Source: JAGQVA01 sp041391725 (GTDB lineage: Bacteria; Bacteroidota; Bacteroidia; J057). From it: a stretch of 64,000 nucleotides of DNA. Below, piece after piece: positions 1-9,355 of the stretch; position 1 is the first letter of the stretch, and each line of letters opens with the position of its first letter. The notes below the pieces were generated by a model. The model saw only the letters and a list, made by a program, of their open reading frames with translations, was not told the origin of the DNA and did not search any database. Both the position numbers and the translations under genes were made by a program. The DNA is taken from NCBI GenBank assembly GCA_041391725.1, contig JAWKNL010000002.1, positions 1-64,000 on the forward strand. Direction: 5' to 3'.

Positions 1-1599
1 AGTTATCAGGAATTTGCGACTGTCATCCGAAACTTTGACGGGTACAGGGCACAGCCGGTCATGATTCAGAATTTTGCCGAAGGTATTCCCGGAAAAAACG
101 GCAGAGAATGGCTCCAGACGGCATTGGATGAGATCGAGGAAGATTTTCCCGAAATTCACGGACTCGTATCAGGCGAACTTCCTGCCAATCTTCAGGATGC
201 ATTTGAAGCTTTTTCAAGTACGCGTTCCTTCGGGGAGAGTGCGCCTTTTATCGCCTCCGAAAAGTTATTTCAGGAAGATACGGAAGCCGAATGGCATTCC
301 GATTTTGTCAGAAAAACCGATCAGGGATTTGACCTGATGATAGACGGAAAACCTTTTTATGTGCAGGGAGTAGCCTACAACGCTACCCACGACTGGCGCG
401 ACGGTTACCTTCCGCTCACACGCCGCCAGTTGACCAAAGACTTTTCGCGGATCAGTCAGATGGGGGCCAATACCATCCGTCGATATGGCAACAGCGGAAT
501 CTATGAAAAAAATGTGCTGAATATCGCCGAAGAACACGAGCTCAAGGTATTATACGGTCTCTGGTTTGATCCTTCCGTGGATTATTACGCAGACTCGGCA
601 GCGGTGGAGAAAATCAGGCGGCAGGCGCTTGCGACCGTGCGTAAATTTAAAGATTACCCCGCAGTGCTGGGCTGGACGCTGGGCAATGAAACCTGGGCAA
701 GCCTCAAGTATAATTTTGCTCCGCCTTACCTTTCCCGTGTCCGCAGGGCGCATATCCGGCTGGTGGAAGAAATTGCCAGAGAGATTAAAGCCATTGACCC
801 CAATCACCCCTTGTTTATCGCGCTCGAACACAATCATGAGCTTACTGCTTGTATGGACGCCTACCGGAGATTTGCGCCTTCTGTGGATATCATTGGCGTA
901 AATACCTATTATGGACAGCGGATAGAATCGCTCGAAGCCATTGCCAATACTTATATCCCGGACAGACCTTACCTCGTATCTTCTTTCGGTCCCGTGAAAT
1001 ACTGGGATCCCAGTACCCCGGGGTATGCAGGCAATCTCATTCCCCAGGAAAATACCAGCTATGAAAAAGCGCAGCTTTACGGCAGAACCTGGGCCCAGCA
1101 GGTGGAAGTTCACAAAGGATCAAATATCGGCGGTATTGCCTTCTGCTGGTCCGACCGGATGGAAGGGACTGCTACCTGGTTTGGAATTACAGATTTTAAA
1201 GGCAGGTTGAAGCCTTCTTATTATGCGCTGAAAAACGTATGGAAAAAAGAGAAAAATGCCCCGCCGTTGTATGAGGCATATATTAATGGCCCGGGTTATT
1301 CGCTGGAGCGCGGCAAAACCTACACTTTCCGGGCCGTTACCGAAAACAACCGAAGCTGGAATATGACCTACGAATGGTTCCTGATGCGCGAAAAATATCT
1401 CGACGATTCGGGGGACGTAAAACTCGCTTTCAACGGAAAAGAAGCTTCCATCAGTATTCCCGAAGATGGCTATTCCTACCGGCTGTATCTCTACATCAGT
1501 GATTATTATGGAAATGTGGTCACTGCCTCTATGCCCGTTGATATAAGGGAAACGAATAACGCTCCCGCTGAAACTGCCCAAACACTGACTGGAAAATGA
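1..1599 (+). CDS. GH2-like TIM-barrel protein, 5' end outside window
   Basis: The frame is open from base 1, so the gene probably begins upstream; the first in-window ATG is at 61 (512 residues from there). The core resembles the TIM barrel of glycoside hydrolase family 2: an MIDGKPFYVQGVAYN entry strand, the acid/base motif GNE (Glu210 counted from the ATG at 61), and a C-terminal beta domain. Where the nucleophile Glu should sit (family pattern SEWG or TEYG), this protein reads VSSFG, with Ser308 in that place. The next gene, a related protein, keeps the Glu. This one may therefore be a non-hydrolytic glycan-binding or transglycosylase-like homologue. It overlaps the next gene by 4 bp (ATGA), so the two are probably translationally coupled. 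The fold call is confident; the substrate is unknown. Confidence 0.75.
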   Translation, partial: SYQEFATVIRNFDGYRAQPVMIQNFAEGIPGKNGREWLQTALDEIEEDFPEIHGLVSGELPANLQDAFEAFSSTRSFGESAPFIASEKLFQEDTEAEWHSDFVRKTDQGFDLMIDGKPFYVQGVAYNATHDWRDGYLPLTRRQLTKDFSRISQMGANTIRRYGNSGIYEKNVLNIAEEHELKVLYGLWFDPSVDYYADSAAVEKIRRQALATVRKFKDYPAVLGWTLGNETWASLKYNFAPPYLSRVRRAHIRLVEEIAREIKAIDPNHPLFIALEHNHELTACMDAYRRFAPSVDIIGVNTYYGQRIESLEAIANTYIPDRPYLVSSFGPVKYWDPSTPGYAGNLIPQENTSYEKAQLYGRTWAQQVEVHKGSNIGGIAFCWSDRMEGTATWFGITDFKGRLKPSYYALKNVWKKEKNAPPLYEAYINGPGYSLERGKTYTFRAVTENNRSWNMTYEWFLMREKYLDDSGDVKLAFNGKEASISIPEDGYSYRLYLYISDYYGNVVTASMPVDIRETNNAPAETAQTLTGK

Positions 1600-2930
1600 A
1601 ACGGAATCACAAACTGCTTTTGCTCTTTTCCGGTGTAATGGTACTGGCGATTACGGGCTGTATGTTTCCCGAAAAGAAATTTCCCGGGCCGGAAGCCCCT
1701 TTCTCCAAAACCGTCGAAATACGCCAGACAGGAAAAAAATACCAGTTGTACCGCAATGGAAAACCGTATTATATCCGGGGGGCGGGAGGAGATCAGTATT
1801 TTGCCGAACTCGCAGCCAATGGCGGCAATTCCATCCGGACCTGGTCCACACACGGACTACAGGAGGTTCTCGACCAGGCAGCGGCACATGACCTGACCGT
1901 GCTCGCCGGCCTCGACCTCTGGCCCGAACGGCTGGGAATGGACTATAGCGATCCGGTTATGGTCTTGGAGCAGAAAGAGCGAATCCGAAAAGATGTACTT
2001 ACCTACAAAGACCATCCGGCCCTGCTGATGTGGGGCATCGGCAACGAGCTGGATCTCGGGTATGCCAATGAAAGTGTCTGGGAGGCGGTAAATGAAATCG
2101 CTGCCATGATTCATGAGATTGATCCCAATCACCCTACCACCACCATGATCATGCCCAATGCCCGCAACACCCGCCTGATCGCCGAAAAAGCCCCGGAAAT
2201 TGATCTCCTGTCCTTTAATGTGTTTGGCGCAGCCGGAAAACTCGATGAAAATCTGCGGAAAGCCTGGTGGGGATGGAAAGGCCCTTACATCATTTCCGAA
2301 TGGGGCGGACTGGGCTGGTGGGAAAGACAAACGACGCAGTGGTATGTGCCTATTGATATGACCGGAACCCTCAAAGCGGAAAAACTCGTGGAGGTTTATA
2401 GTGAATCCATGAAAGAGGATACGATGTGGTGTATGGGTTCTTACCTCTTTTTCTGGGGCAATAAGCAGGAGCGTACCCATACCTGGTTTAGCTTTTTTAC
2501 CGAAGACGGCCACCCGACCAGTCTGGTAGAAGCCGCAAGGTATAACTGGACCGGCAAATGGCCCGAAAACCGCACGCCGGTCATTGACTCGGTGAAACTC
2601 AATAACCGCATTGATTCTGAGAATATATATCTGTACAAAAGACAGCGATATACAGCAAGAGTGCTGGCCCAGGATCCCGAAGGAGAACCCCTCAACTTCA
2701 AATGGGAGATTCGCCCCGAAGGAAAATACATTAAAATCACCGGCGGCGATAAAGAATACAAACCTCAGCCGATAGAAGGGCTCATTGAAACCATTGAAGG
2801 TGGCCAAATGTCTTTTAAAGCGCCCGATGAAACCGGCCCTTACCGCATATTTGTCTATATTTCGGACCCACAGGGCTCAACCGCAATCGCAGATATTCCC
2901 TTTTACGTCACCCATTCGTCGATAGACTAA
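1596..2930 (+). CDS. GH2-like TIM-barrel lipoprotein (putative glycosidase)
   Basis: 444 residues. A lipoprotein signal peptide ends in ITGC (Cys22), so the protein is probably anchored to the outer membrane. The barrel follows, with RNGKPYYIRGAGG near residue 53, the acid/base motif GNE (Glu151) and the nucleophile motif ISEWG (Glu235). Both retaining-glycosidase carboxylates are therefore present. A beta-sandwich region follows from about 330 to the end. It is related to the upstream gene, overlaps it by 4 bp, and probably acts on the same glycan. It ends 10 bp before the convergent hisS gene. The class is well supported; the substrate cannot be read from the sequence. Confidence 0.8.
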   Translation: MKRNHKLLLLFSGVMVLAITGCMFPEKKFPGPEAPFSKTVEIRQTGKKYQLYRNGKPYYIRGAGGDQYFAELAANGGNSIRTWSTHGLQEVLDQAAAHDLTVLAGLDLWPERLGMDYSDPVMVLEQKERIRKDVLTYKDHPALLMWGIGNELDLGYANESVWEAVNEIAAMIHEIDPNHPTTTMIMPNARNTRLIAEKAPEIDLLSFNVFGAAGKLDENLRKAWWGWKGPYIISEWGGLGWWERQTTQWYVPIDMTGTLKAEKLVEVYSESMKEDTMWCMGSYLFFWGNKQERTHTWFSFFTEDGHPTSLVEAARYNWTGKWPENRTPVIDSVKLNNRIDSENIYLYKRQRYTARVLAQDPEGEPLNFKWEIRPEGKYIKITGGDKEYKPQPIEGLIETIEGGQMSFKAPDETGPYRIFVYISDPQGSTAIADIPFYVTHSSID

Positions 2931-2939
2931 CGATCGGAT

Positions 2940-4301
2940 TTACCTGGATAGCAGTTGGCTGACGATATCCTCTGGGGCCATGGTCGTCTGCTCACCGGTT
3001 TTCATATTTTTGAGTTTGTACTGGCCTGTCTTTGCTTCTTCCTCACCGATTACCAGGGAAAAGGGAATGGATTTTTTATCCGCGTAGCCAAACTGTTTGG
3101 CCAGTTTGGTATTGTCGGGATATAATTCGGAAGCGATGCCGGCTTCCCGCAAAAGCCTGACCATGCGCAGCCCGGAGGGTAGGGTAGAAGGCCCAAAATT
3201 GATCACAAGCACTTGTACAGCCGCGCTTTCCACCTGCGAAAACAGGCCCAGCCCGTCCATCACGTCATAAATGCGATCTGCACCAAAAGATATTCCCACC
3301 CCCGAAAGCCCGTGCCTTCCAAATACGCCGGTAAGATCGGCATAACGGCCACCCCCGCCGATACTTCCCATAGCAAAATTGTTGACCTTCACTTCAAACA
3401 CCGTACCGGTGTAATAATTGAGCCCGCGGGCGAGCTTGAGGTTCAGTTCGACCTTTCCGCCAAAAGCAGGAAGGTACTGGTAAATATCCATTACCTCGCG
3501 GATTTCGGCTACGCCTTTCAACCCTTCGGGACAGTTGCTGAAGGCTTGTTCGATGAATGCGAGTTTTTCTTCTGTGCTGCCTTCAAATGTGATCAGTTGA
3601 AATAGTCTGTCAGCAGCCTCGTTGCTGACCTCTTTTTCCAGCAGTTCATTTCTGACTCCCTGTTCGCCGATTTTGTCGAGTTTGTCTATCGCCACGCACA
3701 CGTCCATAAACTTTTCCGGCTGGCCGATGAGCTCTGCATAACCCGTCAGGATTTTGCGGTTGTTGAGCATAATGGTAAAATCGGTAAAGCCCAGTCGGGT
3801 AAAGGCTTCGTCATAGATCGAGACAAACTCCGCTTCATATAGCAGCGAATCAGACCCGACGACGTCGGCGTCGCACTGGTAAAACTCGCGGTATCTTCCT
3901 TTTTGCGGGCGGTCGGCACGCCATACCGGCTGGATCTGATAGCGTTTGAAGGGAAAAACAATATCGCTTTGATTCATCACCACGTACCGGGCAAAGGGCA
4001 CGGTAAGGTCGTAGCGCAGGGCGCGGCTGCAAATCTGAAAGCTTAGCTTTTTCGCATCAGAAAAATCTTCCACATCCTTGAGATAGTCGCCCGAATTGAG
4101 AATCTTAAAAATCAGGCGGTCGCCCTCCTCGCCGTATTTGCCCGTGAGCACCGATAAGTTTTCGGTTGCCGGAGTTTCCAGCGGCGCATAGCCGTATTTT
4201 TTGAATACCTCGCGAAGGGTTTGAAAAATATATTCTCTCCGGATCATTACTTCCGGGCCGAAGTCCCGGGTACCTGCCGGAATTGAAGGTTTCTGACTCA
4301 T
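2940..4301 (-). CDS. hisS: histidyl-tRNA synthetase
   Basis: 453 residues, the usual bacterial length. Charges tRNA-His with histidine in the cytoplasm. Class II motifs are visible: the N-terminal PAGTRDFGPEVMIRREYI, motif 2 RYDLTVPFARYV followed by YREFYQCDADVVGSDS, and the histidine-specific stretch ARGLNYYTGTVFEV. GGGGRYADL and GVGISFGADRI form motif 3, and an anticodon-binding domain occupies about residues 360-453. It starts at the ATG at 4301. It is transcribed away from the SPFH gene and convergent with the GH2-like pair. Nothing abnormal is seen. Confidence 0.97.
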   Translation of the reverse strand: MSQKPSIPAGTRDFGPEVMIRREYIFQTLREVFKKYGYAPLETPATENLSVLTGKYGEEGDRLIFKILNSGDYLKDVEDFSDAKKLSFQICSRALRYDLTVPFARYVVMNQSDIVFPFKRYQIQPVWRADRPQKGRYREFYQCDADVVGSDSLLYEAEFVSIYDEAFTRLGFTDFTIMLNNRKILTGYAELIGQPEKFMDVCVAIDKLDKIGEQGVRNELLEKEVSNEAADRLFQLITFEGSTEEKLAFIEQAFSNCPEGLKGVAEIREVMDIYQYLPAFGGKVELNLKLARGLNYYTGTVFEVKVNNFAMGSIGGGGRYADLTGVFGRHGLSGVGISFGADRIYDVMDGLGLFSQVESAAVQVLVINFGPSTLPSGLRMVRLLREAGIASELYPDNTKLAKQFGYADKKSIPFSLVIGEEEAKTGQYKLKNMKTGEQTTMAPEDIVSQLLSR

Positions 4302-4415
4302 AAAGATTCGCTTTGCCGCAAAATTCCTAAAAATTTTTGTAATATTAGAAATCGTTTCCCGACATATAAAATTTACAAGAATATAATTCCCAATATCAAC
4401 TAATCATCATAGACT

Positions 4416-5366
4416 ATGGAACCATTTGCATTAGTAGTAGGCGGTGTGGTCGCCGGACTTATGTTTATCCGCAGTGGATGGGTTATCGTTAAACAAAAAC
4501 AGGCGGCAGTTATTCAGCGCATGGGTAAGTTTCAGCGCGTAGCCAATGCCGGATTTCAGTTTAAAATCCCTTTCGTCGATCAGGTCGCAGGCCGTATCAG
4601 CCTCAAAGTACAACAGCTCGATGTGAAGGTGGAAACCAAAACCAAAGACGATGTATTCGTCCATATGAAAATATCGGTGCAGTTTCAGGTACTGGCATCC
4701 AAGGTGTATGACGCTTTTTATGAACTGGAAGACCCTCAGGTGCAGATTACGGCTTATGTCTTCGATACCGTAAGGGCAGAAGTGCCTAAAATGAAGCTCG
4801 ACGAAGTATTTGCCCGTAAAGACGACATCGCCATCGCTATCAAAGCCGAACTTACCGAAGCCATGGACAACTATGGTTATGGTATCGTAAAAGCACTCGT
4901 AACCGACATTGATCCTGATGAGCAGGTGAAAAAATCTATGAACCGGATCAATGCTGCCGAGCGCGAAAAAGTCGCTGCCATGTACGAAGCTGAAGCCGAA
5001 AGAATCAAGATTGTCGCCATCGCCCAGGCAGAAGCCGAAAGTAAAAAACTGCAGGGACAGGGTATTGCCGACCAGCGCCGCGAAATTGCCAAAGGCCTTG
5101 AAGACTCTGTGGAAGCTCTCAATAAGGTCGGTATCAATTCGCAGGAAGCCTCTGCACTGATTGTTGTTACCCAGCACTACGACACCCTTCAGTCCATCGG
5201 TACCAACTCCAAAACCAATCTTCTGCTCATGCCCAACTCGCCCTCTAATGCCAGCGATATGATGAACCAGATGGTGACTTCATTTACCGCAGCAAGTATG
5301 ATGGGTGAGGAAATAAAGAAAAACCTTCCTCCGGCCAGAAAAAAGCCCGAAGAGTTGAAGGATTAA
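4416..5366 (+). CDS. SPFH/prohibitin-domain membrane protein
   Basis: 316 residues. A short N-terminal hydrophobic segment (residues 3-20) is followed by the SPFH core (VIVKQKQAAVIQRMGKFQRV; about 25-200), then a charged coiled coil rich in Ala and Glu (AAEREKVAAMYEAEAERIK) typical of stomatin/HflK/C/prohibitin proteins. Family members form large ring or cage assemblies on the inner membrane and affect protease activity and membrane microdomains. There is no partner such as NfeD nearby. It is monocistronic between hisS and a strong terminator at 5460-5492. The family call is secure; the specific role is not. Confidence 0.88.
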   Translation: MEPFALVVGGVVAGLMFIRSGWVIVKQKQAAVIQRMGKFQRVANAGFQFKIPFVDQVAGRISLKVQQLDVKVETKTKDDVFVHMKISVQFQVLASKVYDAFYELEDPQVQITAYVFDTVRAEVPKMKLDEVFARKDDIAIAIKAELTEAMDNYGYGIVKALVTDIDPDEQVKKSMNRINAAEREKVAAMYEAEAERIKIVAIAQAEAESKKLQGQGIADQRREIAKGLEDSVEALNKVGINSQEASALIVVTQHYDTLQSIGTNSKTNLLLMPNSPSNASDMMNQMVTSFTAASMMGEEIKKNLPPARKKPEELKD

Positions 5367-5459
5367 CAACTATTATAAAAGTTTAATTACTTCTGGTTTT
5401 TTTGAATATAATTCGATTAATTAGCAAAATAAGTAGTGAAGTAGTTTGAGTTTGGTTCT

Positions 5460-5492
5460 GTGGGAGCAGATTTTCCTGCTCCCACTTTTTTT
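5460..5492 (+). terminator. intrinsic terminator after the SPFH gene
   Basis: A perfect 10-bp stem, GTGGGAGCAG (5460-5469) with CTGCTCCCAC (5476-5485), a 6-nt loop, then seven T. It lies inside the longest possible 5' extension of the next gene, which supports the later start at 5569 for that gene. Confidence 0.93.
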
Positions 5493-5568
5493 GGGTTATA
5501 TTTTCCCCTTTAAAAGTTTGCCATCCTGCCCAAAAGGTAGGAGATTCGGGCCAAAATTATTTCGACAC

Positions 5569-6471
5569 ATGAAACCAACCCTCCTTATCCTTGCTGCAGG
5601 TATTGGAAGTAGATATGGAAGCCTGAAACAAATCGACGGCCTCGGCCCCCATGGCGAAACCATTATTGACTACTCGGTTTATGATGCCATCCGTGCCGGT
5701 TTTGGCAAAGTTGTTTTTGTTATCCGCAAAAGTATTGAACAGGAATTTAAGGACAGTTTTTCAGGAAAATTCTCCTCTTTGATAGAAGTCGATTATGTGC
5801 TTCAGGAAATAGAATATGTCCCTTCCGGCTTGACCTACATTCAGGATCGGGTAAAACCCTGGGGTACCGGCCACGCTGTATGGGTATCGCGCGATGCCAT
5901 CTCTGCGCCTTTTGCCATGATCAACGCCGATGATTTTTACGGGAAAGAAGCGTTTGAAACCATGGCTGGTTTCCTCACCCGTGTAGATGTCTCCCGCCCC
6001 GATTTCTGCATGGTGGGTTATAAACTGGAAAATACACTCTCTGAAAACGGATTTGTCTCCCGCGGCGTCTGTGTCAGCGATCCCAACGGATTCCTTCAGT
6101 CGGTAACCGAAAGAACCAAAATCGGAAGATCAGGCGATCATATTGTTTTTCAGGAGGGCGAATCGGAAGTCGTGCTTGCCCCCGATACCATCGTTTCGAT
6201 GAATATGTTTGGGTTTACCCCTGCCTTTTTCCCGCTGGCTGAGGCCTATTTTTCTGATTTCATCCGGGAAAATGGCATGAATCCCAAATCAGAGTTTTAC
6301 GTCCCCTCGGTTCTCAGTCGTATGATTGATGAAAATAAGGGCAGCGTGAAAGTGCTGAGCTCCAATGCTACGTGGTTTGGCGTCACTTACAAGGAAGACC
6401 GGCCCGTGGTAGTCGAAAAAATCGAAGCACTCATCAACCGGGGCGATTATCCGCGCAAACTATGGAACTAA
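5569..6471 (+). CDS. sugar-phosphate nucleotidyltransferase
   Basis: 300 residues from the ATG at 5569; an upstream in-frame ATG at 5446 would run through a terminator and is rejected. The N-terminus LILAAGIGSRYGSLKQID is the nucleotide-binding signature of the NTP-transferase family, with GxGSR and a downstream Lys, and NADDFYG resembles the acidic metal site. These enzymes join a sugar-1-phosphate to an NTP to give an NDP-sugar plus pyrophosphate. The gene overlaps the following sugar-kinase-like gene by 10 bp, a pairing that suggests a free-sugar salvage route (kinase, then nucleotidyltransferase). The sugar and nucleotide are unknown. The gene itself is intact, unlike its partner. Confidence 0.85.
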   Translation: MKPTLLILAAGIGSRYGSLKQIDGLGPHGETIIDYSVYDAIRAGFGKVVFVIRKSIEQEFKDSFSGKFSSLIEVDYVLQEIEYVPSGLTYIQDRVKPWGTGHAVWVSRDAISAPFAMINADDFYGKEAFETMAGFLTRVDVSRPDFCMVGYKLENTLSENGFVSRGVCVSDPNGFLQSVTERTKIGRSGDHIVFQEGESEVVLAPDTIVSMNMFGFTPAFFPLAEAYFSDFIRENGMNPKSEFYVPSVLSRMIDENKGSVKVLSSNATWFGVTYKEDRPVVVEKIEALINRGDYPRKLWN

Positions 6472-7564
6472 CCGTGGAAACCCGCCTGCGCCATGTGCTC
6501 AGCCATTTTGTGATTTACGGAGACTTTGTCTCCGCCCGTCCGTTTGGTTCCGGTCATATTCACGACACCTGGCTGGTAGAATTTTCGCAGGCGGGTATTC
6601 CCGTCCGTTATATTCTCCAAAGGGTCAACCACGAAGTTTTTACCCAAACCCGGATGGTGTGTGACAATATCGCCAAAGTATGCGAACATCTTCGCAAACG
6701 GCTGGTCAGACACCGGATGCCCGATATTTCCCGTCGCTGTATGACCGTAATTCCTTCTGCCGACGACCAGTCGCATTATTGCGATCCGGAGGGGAATTTC
6801 TGGCGGGTATTTTTGTTTATCGAAAATACTTTGGCCGTAGATCAGGTCGAAACGCCGGCTCAGGCTTATCAGGCGGCCTACGCTATCGGGGAGTTTCAGC
6901 GGTATCTTTCCGACCTTTCGCCAGCGGCCATCGGTCAGTCGCTGCCGCGGTTTCACCATATTGGCTGGCGATATGAAAACCTGGAAAAATCCGTTGCCCA
7001 AAATATGGCGGGAAGGTTGGAAAAGGTAAAGGCAGAGGTGAATTTTGCCCTTGAAATGAAACCCGGACTGGATACATTCTGAGTCTGATCAATCTGGCAA
7101 AATGCCCGTCAGGGTAACGCACAATGACACCAAAATCAACAATGTCCTGTTTCGATGCTTAAACCGGCGACGGCATTCGTCATTTCGACCTCGATACCGT
7201 TATGCCGGGATCAGTGATCTATGACTTTGGCGATATGCGCACATTTACCAGTTCGGCAGCCGAAGATGAAAACCGACCTTCACAGGTGCGTGTCAGAATG
7301 GACATTTTTCACGCACTCTCCGAAGGCTACTCGCCTCAGCTTACATTTCTCGTTCCGGTAGAAACCGAAAACCTCGTTTCCGGCGCCCGGCTGATTACCA
7401 TGATTATGGGTATTCGCTTTCTGACTGACTACCTCAACGGCGATATCTATTATAAAATCCACTATCCCGACCAGAACTCGACTGTTGCCGCAATCAGTTT
7501 CAGCTTACCCGGAGTATTCTCTCCTAATGAAGCAGAAATGAATGCAGAAGTCGCACAAATTTGA
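6462..7564 (+). pseudogene. phosphotransferase-family sugar kinase (APH/NahK-like), frameshifted
   Basis: The product of the first frame runs from the ATG at 6462 to a stop at 7080 (MELTVETRLRHVLSHF onwards, with PFGSGHIHDTW and ILQRVNHEVF as in N-acetylhexosamine kinase-like proteins). The catalytic motif VTHNDTKINNVLF is then found in a second frame (about 7111-7152), and the metal motif DLDTVMPGSVIYDFGD in a third (from about 7180). Near the 3' end the frame changes twice more before NEAEMN. At least four frame changes and an in-frame stop separate pieces that together would make one kinase of about 360 residues. The partner nucleotidyltransferase upstream is intact. Either the gene is decayed or this stretch is badly assembled. 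Confidence 0.8.
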
Positions 7565-7645
7565 TGACAAAAAGACGGTAAAGTAGAAACCACCAGGCCT
7601 CTGCCTTACCGCACAACACAACCTGTCTTTCAGGCATGGGGCTGC

Positions 7646-9093
7646 CTATTGAAACACAATTTTTCCCGACACAGCCTGCCCATCCGGACTAATAATCCGA
7701 TAAAAATACAGGCCTGCAGGTAATCCGTTTTTTCCACAAACTGTTCTCCGAGAAAAGGCTGAATACGCGAAATATTTCCTGCCATATCAAAAATGATCAG
7801 GGTGAATTCTCCCTTCCAGTGGAAGGGTGCATTTTCACCACATCTATTTTTGCCTGATAAGACACCGGATTGGGAAAAACTAACACATGAAATGGCAGGG
7901 CCATCTTATTCATCCCCAATGAGTCAACTACCACAAGGGTCTGGGTTGCAGTGTCGCTGCACAATCCGTCGGTGACAACCAACCGGATGAGATAACTCCC
8001 GCTCACGGGGAAGCTGTCAAGCGGGCTTTGCTGCGTGCTGGTATTGCCATTTCCAAAATCCCAAAACCAGTTGCTGGCATTCTGGCTGCTATCACTAAAA
8101 CTCACCGTGTTGCCGGTAAGGTCAAGTGTCTACTGACATGCCAAAAGCGGCAACGGTCGTGCATCACCGGTTTGTAAATGAAGATAATCCCATGATCACC
8201 GCAAAACCATCCGCAGGTATCGGCAACCATAAAAAATGGAATATCGCGGCTGCGCTGCTGCTTGCTACCCAGGATTGTCCGCCATTGGTGGTATGCCTTA
8301 CTACCCGCCATCGCCGACGGCCCAGCCGGTAGAGTCGTTGACAAAGTCGATGTCAGCCAGGTCGCGACCTGTGCCGCTGGACTGAGAAACCCAGGTGAGG
8401 CCCCCATCGGTGGAGGCGATGATTTTGCCATTGTCGCCTGCCGCCCATGCGCGGTTCTGGCCCGAAAGCGGCGCCAGGTTCTGCCGCGTTCGCGTTTACT
8501 TTCTGCCAGCTGCCACCGTCAGCCGTATGAAGTACGGTTATCGTTTCACCCGGCGACGCCGTTGAGTGATCGGAAAAATAAATTCCGTAAAGGTCTCGTC
8601 CGTAGTATTTTTGTAGATTGCCAGTTTTGGCCGCCATCGATGAAAACGCAACATATCTCACTTCCGGCGATCCAGCCGGAGGGTGAATGGCAAAAATGTC
8701 GTTGAGTTCTTCTTCAAACCAGAAATATCTGACTGCCATGAGATACCTCCGTTTTGGCAAGGATCGTCCTTCATTGTGGTCGGGTGAATGGCGACCCACG
8801 ACAATTCCCGAAAGCGTGTCAAACATCCATGCAGCATTGATTTCGGCGTTTTCCCTTCCGATTCCCTGAGAAAGCCAGTTGATGCCGCTGTCGCTGGTAT
8901 GGCGGATATTGTTGCCGGTCTGCCCACCATCGGTTTCTCCGAATGCCCATCCGGCAGCCGCGTTGACAAAAAATATCTCCTCCAGATCGCGGTCTGTATG
9001 GGATTGTTGAGGCGTCCATTGTTGCTGGCCAAAAGCAAAATTTCCTAAAAACAGGAGCAAGCAGAAGGAGCGAAGTAAATTTTTGATGTTCAT
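7646..9093 (-). pseudogene. Ycf48-like propeller / PKD / T9SS secreted protein, frameshifted
   Basis: Starts at the ATG at 9093 with a signal peptide (MNIKNLLRSFCLLLFLGNFA). Repeats of the Ycf48/HCF136 propeller type follow (GWAFGETDGG, then in another frame DNGKIIASTDGGLTW and GWAVGDGG). A PKD-type domain (FWDFGNGNTSTQQSP) lies in a third frame at 8105-7800. The C-terminus resembles a T9SS sorting domain and ends VSGKIVFQ just before 7646. The pieces lie in the right order but in several frames with internal stops. Intact, it would be a secreted or cell-surface protein of about 480 residues. Function unknown; the decay or mis-assembly continues from the neighbouring kinase gene. Confidence 0.75.
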
Positions 9094-9242
9094 AGCCTGT
9101 TGTTTCATTTGATTGTTGAAAAACAGGTCGTGTTGTGTGATGGTAAATTTGGGATGTAAAGTACCAGCGATAAAATAAATCACACCGAACCGGGAAAAAA
9201 GGTGATTTAAGCGGGTAGTGAATCCATTGGAGCAGACATCGG

Positions 9243-9256
9243 GCGCCGCACGGCGC
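9243..9256. repeat. REP-like GC palindrome in the 9094-9355 intergenic gap
   Basis: GCGCCGCACGGCGC is a perfect 6-bp stem with a two-base loop. The same core recurs at 18069-18086 and, imperfectly, at 17307, 17544, 17749 and 17959. The rest of the 260-bp gap holds no gene that I can support. Confidence 0.6.
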
Positions 9257-9355
9257 GTGATGATGGGTAATATAAAACATCGGTCGATCTGCCAGATTTT
9301 GTAATCTCAATAAGATTTGCTAAAATTCCGACAGGTAATGCGCCTTCTGTATCTC

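Noticed and set aside
5446..5568. 41-residue N-terminal extension of the nucleotidyltransferase
   Set aside because: It would translate through a perfect intrinsic terminator, and family alignment starts at the ATG at 5569.
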